The notes beneath the pieces are model-generated. The model made no database searches. It had not been told where the DNA came from and saw only the letters and a program-made list of their open reading frames with translations. A stretch of 23,117 nt of DNA from a virus, in the IMG/VR virus record IMGVR_UViG_3300027852_000174, positions 1 through 23,117 of that record. One strand, written 5' to 3'. Numbering within the stretch: the first letter of the stretch is position 1; the number at the start of each line of letters is the position of its first letter. Positions 19,226 through 23,117 of the stretch are shown here, in pieces. Position numbers and translations under genes: made by a program.

Positions 19226-19854
19226 TGAAAAAGTTATTAACCATAAACGCCTCCACACTGGCCAGGGGCTTAAGGCCGTCAAAGAGGATGCCAAGAAACC
19301 GCAGTTTTCTTACAAAGTGTGAAGGGGCGGTGGGGCGTGATGGTGTCTTGCAGGTCATAGACCAATTGTCTGCCATTAACATGGACCCACAGGAGGTGAT
19401 TGGCACTGATGCTAATAACTATACATGTTCCTTGAGTCATACCTCTGCGGCTGCCAACAGGCCAATAACAGGTGGTAGTTATGCGACATATTGGACACAG
19501 ACAGGAACAGGAGGGGGTACTTGGGTTACTGACACTGCATACTCAAAAGGAATCGATGATGGGTTCCCGTTTCCTCAATTATTTGTTTTTACAAATATGA
19601 TCATAGTTTGTGGAGAAACAGATATTTTTGAGTATGTTAACGGTGCACTTAGCTGGAAATTGACTGTCGATGCTGGCAGCACTTGGGCTGCTGCTGATTT
19701 TCATAAGTATGTTTATATGAGTAATTCCAAGGTGGCGGTTGTAAAAAGTGCAAGCACGGGGGAGTATTCAACAACTACAGCATTGCCCATAGCTTCGTCT
19801 ATTATCAACTTTAATGGTCAAGTTCTTATCGGGGCCCCAGGGGTAGAAGCATAA
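19225..19854 (+). CDS. Virion/tail protein, propeller-like N-terminal part
   Basis: A 209-residue protein with a GTG start overlapping the preceding stop. The N-terminal 35 residues are basic (ARGLRPSKRMPRNRSFLTKC). The centre contains a Thr/Gly/Trp-rich insert (ITGGSYATYWTQTGTGGGTW, about 77-96). From about 110, FPFPQLFVFTNMIIVCGETD and STTTALPIASSIINFNGQVL are typical of beta-propeller-like phage tail proteins that precede the P22 gp10-like group. The protein ends at residue 209, much shorter than the full tail proteins I would expect, and 22012-23117 encodes a similar partner. It may be one half of a split tail protein. Confidence 0.65.
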   Translation: MKKLLTINASTLARGLRPSKRMPRNRSFLTKCEGAVGRDGVLQVIDQLSAINMDPQEVIGTDANNYTCSLSHTSAAANRPITGGSYATYWTQTGTGGGTWVTDTAYSKGIDDGFPFPQLFVFTNMIIVCGETDIFEYVNGALSWKLTVDAGSTWAAADFHKYVYMSNSKVAVVKSASTGEYSTTTALPIASSIINFNGQVLIGAPGVEA

Positions 19855-21104
19855 TGCCTGTATGGCCTTTTAAAAAAAGTGGATATGTAAACGGTTATAC
19901 AAATAACCCACACTGGCAAGAGCCTGAGTTCACAGATCGGCACTCACCCTGTGGGTATTGGCCTGTTGGCACAACATCAACGCAAACATTATTGACAGGT
20001 GGAATGGTGAGTGCTTCCGGGCATGGGGGCGGATCACGAATGGGGAATAGTCCCCCAGGGACTGTCGGTGATGACTTGAACAGGGTTTATTTTGACGAAA
20101 TTACAAGAGACGGGCTTTATAAGAAAATTGCAGCCGGATCAGACGTTTCGTTTGTGATAGATACTGATGATAATATGTGGGGGATTGGGCTTAATTCTGA
20201 GGGTGAATTGGGCATAGGTGATAATTTACAAAAAGAAGAATGGGTGCAAATTCCTGGTAGTTGGAAAGATGTGTCTTCCAGCCGTCATTACTCATGGACA
20301 GTGGCCATAAAGACCGATGGCACTATGTGGAGTGCTGGTGAAAATAGCAAGGGTCAACTCGCTCAAGGAGATTCTGTTGATAGGAATGTCTTTACACAGA
20401 TAGGTTCTCAGACAGATTGGAACCAGGTCGAGACAGGAAGTTTTTACTTTGCAGCGGTAAAAGACAACGGAAGCGTTCACAGTTGTGGCGACAATCAACA
20501 AGGCTGCTTGGGAATATCGGGCGGAGCAAGTTATGATGTGATGACTGCCACAAGTAAAAGTAGCGGTATAGCATCAGTTTCTTGTGGTTATCAATATACA
20601 GGACTGTTGGGTACTGATGGTAAAGTCTTTATGGCAGGCGCTAATACACGTGGCCAGTATGGTGATGGGACACAAGTAAGCCAAACTGAATTTAAAGAAA
20701 TAACTGAAGCTGGCACAGACAATGTTTTTTTAAGCTGCAACCAACCAGGAGGAACAGTATGGATGGGGACCACTTTTTTAATTAAGAGTAATGGAACCAT
20801 GTATGCAGCCGGTAACAACGAATTTAATTTAATGGGGATACCTGACACCTCATTCAAGGTAAACTATAGTCTTATTCCAGGAGAAGATTGGCTTGAATGT
20901 GTTTGTCAAAATTATACTACCGTAGGGGTAAAAAGTAGTGGAGAGGCTTGGGGGGTAGGCCAGAACGATAGCGGAAATTTAGGGCTTGGCGATGAACTCC
21001 CAAGAACAGATTTTGAAAAGATAGGGTCTGACTTATGGGCACATGTGGAAATAGCGCAACTTCATACAATAATGATATCTTCCCCAGGGTATGCGTGGGG
21101 GTAG
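19854..21104 (+). CDS. RCC1-repeat beta-propeller tail protein
   Basis: A 416-residue protein. Residues about 86-416 are a series of roughly 50-residue RCC1 repeats with the repeated core (W)xxGxNxxGxLGxG at about 109-122 (WGIGLNSEGELGIGD), 159-172, 209-220, 259-272, 317-328 and 366-379 (WGVGQNDSGNLGLGD). A seventh core begins at AWG 414-416 and is cut by a TAG codon, so six repeats are complete. The first 85 residues are Gly/Pro-rich and probably attach it to the virion. RCC1 propellers bind proteins or nucleic acid in eukaryotes. In a phage tail cluster a role in host recognition or tail structure is most likely (inference). It overlaps the previous stop by one base. Confidence 0.8.
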   Translation: MPVWPFKKSGYVNGYTNNPHWQEPEFTDRHSPCGYWPVGTTSTQTLLTGGMVSASGHGGGSRMGNSPPGTVGDDLNRVYFDEITRDGLYKKIAAGSDVSFVIDTDDNMWGIGLNSEGELGIGDNLQKEEWVQIPGSWKDVSSSRHYSWTVAIKTDGTMWSAGENSKGQLAQGDSVDRNVFTQIGSQTDWNQVETGSFYFAAVKDNGSVHSCGDNQQGCLGISGGASYDVMTATSKSSGIASVSCGYQYTGLLGTDGKVFMAGANTRGQYGDGTQVSQTEFKEITEAGTDNVFLSCNQPGGTVWMGTTFLIKSNGTMYAAGNNEFNLMGIPDTSFKVNYSLIPGEDWLECVCQNYTTVGVKSSGEAWGVGQNDSGNLGLGDELPRTDFEKIGSDLWAHVEIAQLHTIMISSPGYAWG

Positions 21105-21131
21105 AATAATAGCAACGGAGAAGTAGACAAT

Positions 21132-21578
21132 ATGGCAAACTCAGCACCAAATAGTTTCAGGTCAATGTTATGGAAAGGGCAGATAGCGGCTGAAACTGAC
21201 ACTTTCAAAATGATTTTAATGGAAACAGGTTTCGTTTTTGATAAAGACGCTCACCACGCATATGCGGATGTGTCGGCATATGAACTATCAACTGGCAATG
21301 GTTATACTGCTGGCGGGGTGACGTTAACGAGTGCATTGGTCACAACAAATAACACTGACGATAGGTCCGAACTGACATTTGATAACGTCCAGATTGATGC
21401 AAGTGGTGGCTCTCTTGTTACTTCAGGAGGGATTATTTATGACGATTCAACCGACACTTCTGGTGGTGATGACTATACAGATGCAATCATGTCTTATAAG
21501 GATGCCGGTGGAACGATAACAGCCACAGACGGAACACCTGTAATTTTTAGCAGCATAAGGGAGGATATCGGATCATGA
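21132..21578 (+). CDS. Phage tail/virion-associated protein
   Basis: A 148-residue protein with GGAG ten bases before the ATG. The opening MANSAPNSFRSMLWKGQIAA, followed by TDTFKMILMETGFVFDKDAH and HAYADVSAYELSTGNGYTAG, is a pattern I know from many uncharacterised phage virion genes. The body is beta-rich (SELTFDNVQIDASGGSLVTS) and ends TDGTPVIFSSI. It is a complete standalone gene, although it lies in the same frame as the RCC1 gene upstream. Its stop overlaps the next start (ATGA). Confidence 0.75.
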   Translation: MANSAPNSFRSMLWKGQIAAETDTFKMILMETGFVFDKDAHHAYADVSAYELSTGNGYTAGGVTLTSALVTTNNTDDRSELTFDNVQIDASGGSLVTSGGIIYDDSTDTSGGDDYTDAIMSYKDAGGTITATDGTPVIFSSIREDIGS

Positions 21579-22009
21579 TAGTATCTTTGGGCGTAAGAAC
21601 AACTATGGTAACAACGGGACATTCAGCCTGGGAAATCAGAACTGGCGCTACACCTGGCAGGGCAAAACTATTGGAGCTTGGCTTCACTCTTGCTGCTGGC
21701 ACAGCTACCACTATAGGGATGGGGCGACCACAGGCAATTGGGATCACGCCCACTTCTCCTGTTGACTTTTTAACTGAAGATCCTGACGATGTTATAGCCT
21801 CTGGCGTTGTACAATCCTCTTTGGCTTGGGGAACTGAACCTACAATCCCAACAGCTTTTTTGAGACGAATATCTTTGCCTGGGACCGCCGGCGGTGGAGT
21901 AATATGGACATTCCCCAAGGGACTGACTATACCAGTCTCAAGCAGCATTATTCTGTGGAACCTTGCGACCAATTCAGCGCTTGATGCGTATGCCGTAGTG
22001 GAGATTTAA
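21575..22009 (+). CDS. Virion-associated beta-rich protein
   Basis: A 144-residue protein whose start overlaps the previous stop by four bases. Beta-rich and Thr/Gly/Pro-rich, with RAKLLELGFTLAAGTATTIG, GRPQAIGITPTSPVDFL and a terminal LRRISLPGTAGGGVIWTFPK followed by IILWNLATNSALDAYAVVEI. It resembles small phage proteins that form a surface or neck component; no named domain is evident. GGGAGG lies upstream inside the end of the preceding gene. Confidence 0.7.
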   Translation: MIVSLGVRTTMVTTGHSAWEIRTGATPGRAKLLELGFTLAAGTATTIGMGRPQAIGITPTSPVDFLTEDPDDVIASGVVQSSLAWGTEPTIPTAFLRRISLPGTAGGGVIWTFPKGLTIPVSSSIILWNLATNSALDAYAVVEI

Positions 22010-22011
22010 CC

Positions 22012-23117
22012 TTGGCCATTTGGCGATCAGACTACACAATAAGAGGGCGGCAGGGCAATGGAAGGCCCCCACGATTAGATACATTTATTGGTGCGCCATC
22101 TGAGCACACCAATAAAGAGTCAGCCCTTTTGCTCAAATATTCAGGGGCCGAGATAGCTGATTGCACAACACAGTCAACACTTCGTAGTAAAGGGGTTGTC
22201 AGTAAATTCCCGGCAGAGCCTATCAATATGGATCTGGCCATTGAAGTAGAATGGTTAGAACAGTACGTTGATGAAGGTAATTACTGGTTAGTCTCTAACG
22301 GTAACGTATTTGGTAATATCTCCGACTGTGTGACCACGCACGTATTGACCTCTAACGGTAACTACACGGCCTCTGAGATAGCAGCAAATAACACCACAAC
22401 TCATACACTTTCCAGTTATGGCAGGGTTTATAATAGATCAGCTAAAAGTAATTGGGTGCAGTGGTCTAAAGTAGGTTCTCTCGATTTCACAATTGACAAG
22501 GCTAATGTAGCAGGGTCCAGACCGTTAGACTGGACAGGGATGATCTATGGCTTAAAAAAGCTTGGAAACAAAGTAGTGGTATACGGTGAGAATGGGATAT
22601 CTTTTTTAATCCCTTCCGGGAAAACATACGGGTTGAACACAATCCATAGAACCGGACTAAAGGGAAAATCTGCATTTGCTGGAAATGAAGGAATAAACTT
22701 TTTTCTCGATAATAAAGGGCAATTGTTCAGCTTGACAGACTCTATTGCAAAGCTGGATTATTCGGAGTATTTAAGTTCATTAAGCAGTGATGTAGTTTTA
22801 AGCTATGACGCTGAAAACATGGTGTTATACATCTGTGATGATACTTATGGATTTATATATTCCCCCAGCGACAAGAGCATGGGCACTTGTGGGGTTAATA
22901 TCACAGGTATAGATAACCAGGATGGCAACCTGTATGTAGCGGCTTCTGATACGATATCCACACCACTTTTTGAAATATGCACAGATATATATAACGCAGG
23001 TACAAATAGGCATAAAACTGTTTTTGAGGTTGATTGCGGTACAAGTGTGCAGGGTTGCTTACAAGCACAAATAGATTACAAAGGAAATATTCAGGATTCT
23101 TTCACCAAAACAGTATG
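22012..23117 (+). CDS. Tail protein, beta-propeller-like (3' end outside window)
   Basis: An open frame from TTG at 22012 to the window end, at least 368 residues and incomplete. TGGAG lies about eight bases before the start, and the preceding gene stops two bases earlier. It begins AIWRSDYTIRGRQGNGRPPR. The middle has VAGSRPLDWTGMIYGLKKLG (about 168-187), KVVVYGENGISFLIPSGKTY and GLKGKSAFAGNEGINFFLDN. These repeated strand-turn motifs are typical of propeller-type phage tail proteins related to the P22 gp10 tail-accessory group. It may be the partner of the protein encoded at 19225-19854. The true length cannot be stated. Confidence 0.8.
   Translation, partial: MAIWRSDYTIRGRQGNGRPPRLDTFIGAPSEHTNKESALLLKYSGAEIADCTTQSTLRSKGVVSKFPAEPINMDLAIEVEWLEQYVDEGNYWLVSNGNVFGNISDCVTTHVLTSNGNYTASEIAANNTTTHTLSSYGRVYNRSAKSNWVQWSKVGSLDFTIDKANVAGSRPLDWTGMIYGLKKLGNKVVVYGENGISFLIPSGKTYGLNTIHRTGLKGKSAFAGNEGINFFLDNKGQLFSLTDSIAKLDYSEYLSSLSSDVVLSYDAENMVLYICDDTYGFIYSPSDKSMGTCGVNITGIDNQDGNLYVAASDTISTPLFEICTDIYNAGTNRHKTVFEVDCGTSVQGCLQAQIDYKGNIQDSFTKTV

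Noticed and set aside
1-23117. CRISPR array, insertion sequence, integrase or attachment site
   Set aside because: I found no regularly spaced repeats, transposase or integrase motifs, or terminal inverted repeats in the window.

Overview
The window is a stretch of a tailed double-stranded DNA bacteriophage genome, or of a prophage. A canonical small terminase / large terminase / portal / scaffold / major capsid / adaptor / tail module occupies about 8.2-23.1 kb. No tape-measure, sheath or tail-tube series is visible, and the portal is a roughly 600-residue P22-type protein followed by an adaptor and propeller-like tail proteins, so a short-tailed (podovirus-type) particle is most likely. Strong GGAG-type ribosome binding sites, sigma70-like promoter hexamers, intrinsic terminators and tightly packed or overlapping genes show a bacterial host. 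The sequence is AT-rich. I cannot assign the host, and no integrase, lysis gene or rRNA is in view.

Layout. (1) 1-5.7 kb, rightward early/accessory genes: a coiled-coil protein and a 460-residue protein that look like a recombination module, a run of small orphan genes (several with zinc-binding cysteine pairs), a small membrane protein and a shortened metallo-beta-lactamase-fold protein. Inside this block, at 2811-3016, is a roughly 206-nt structured RNA with tRNA-Leu-like ends and greatly enlarged arms. (2) 5.7-7.9 kb, leftward: seven small orphan genes in two groups, with two promoter candidates and a terminator facing the rightward block. (3) 7.9-8.23 kb: a divergent control region with two identical tandem palindromes placed just upstream of a good -10 box. 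(4) 8.2-15.2 kb, rightward: packaging genes, small orphan genes and the portal, then an AT-rich cargo-like gene, a FmdB-type zinc ribbon and a DUF2829/Tad2-family anti-Thoeris candidate. (5) 15.18-15.35 kb: back-to-back terminators and a structured leader. (6) 15.4-23.1 kb: scaffold, capsid, two decoration-like proteins, adaptor and tail proteins, including an RCC1-repeat beta-propeller whose seventh repeat is cut by an amber codon. The last gene runs off the window.

How it fits together. The early genes probably serve DNA metabolism and host takeover. The leftward cluster is probably a separately controlled accessory set. The tandem palindromes are well placed to switch on the rightward late operon through an activator. 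The terminator plus leader at 15.2 kb would uncouple capsid-level expression from the packaging genes. The most noteworthy items are the tRNA-like RNA, the tandem operator array, the Tad2 candidate, the RCC1 propeller with its amber junction, and the AT-rich cargo gene after the portal.
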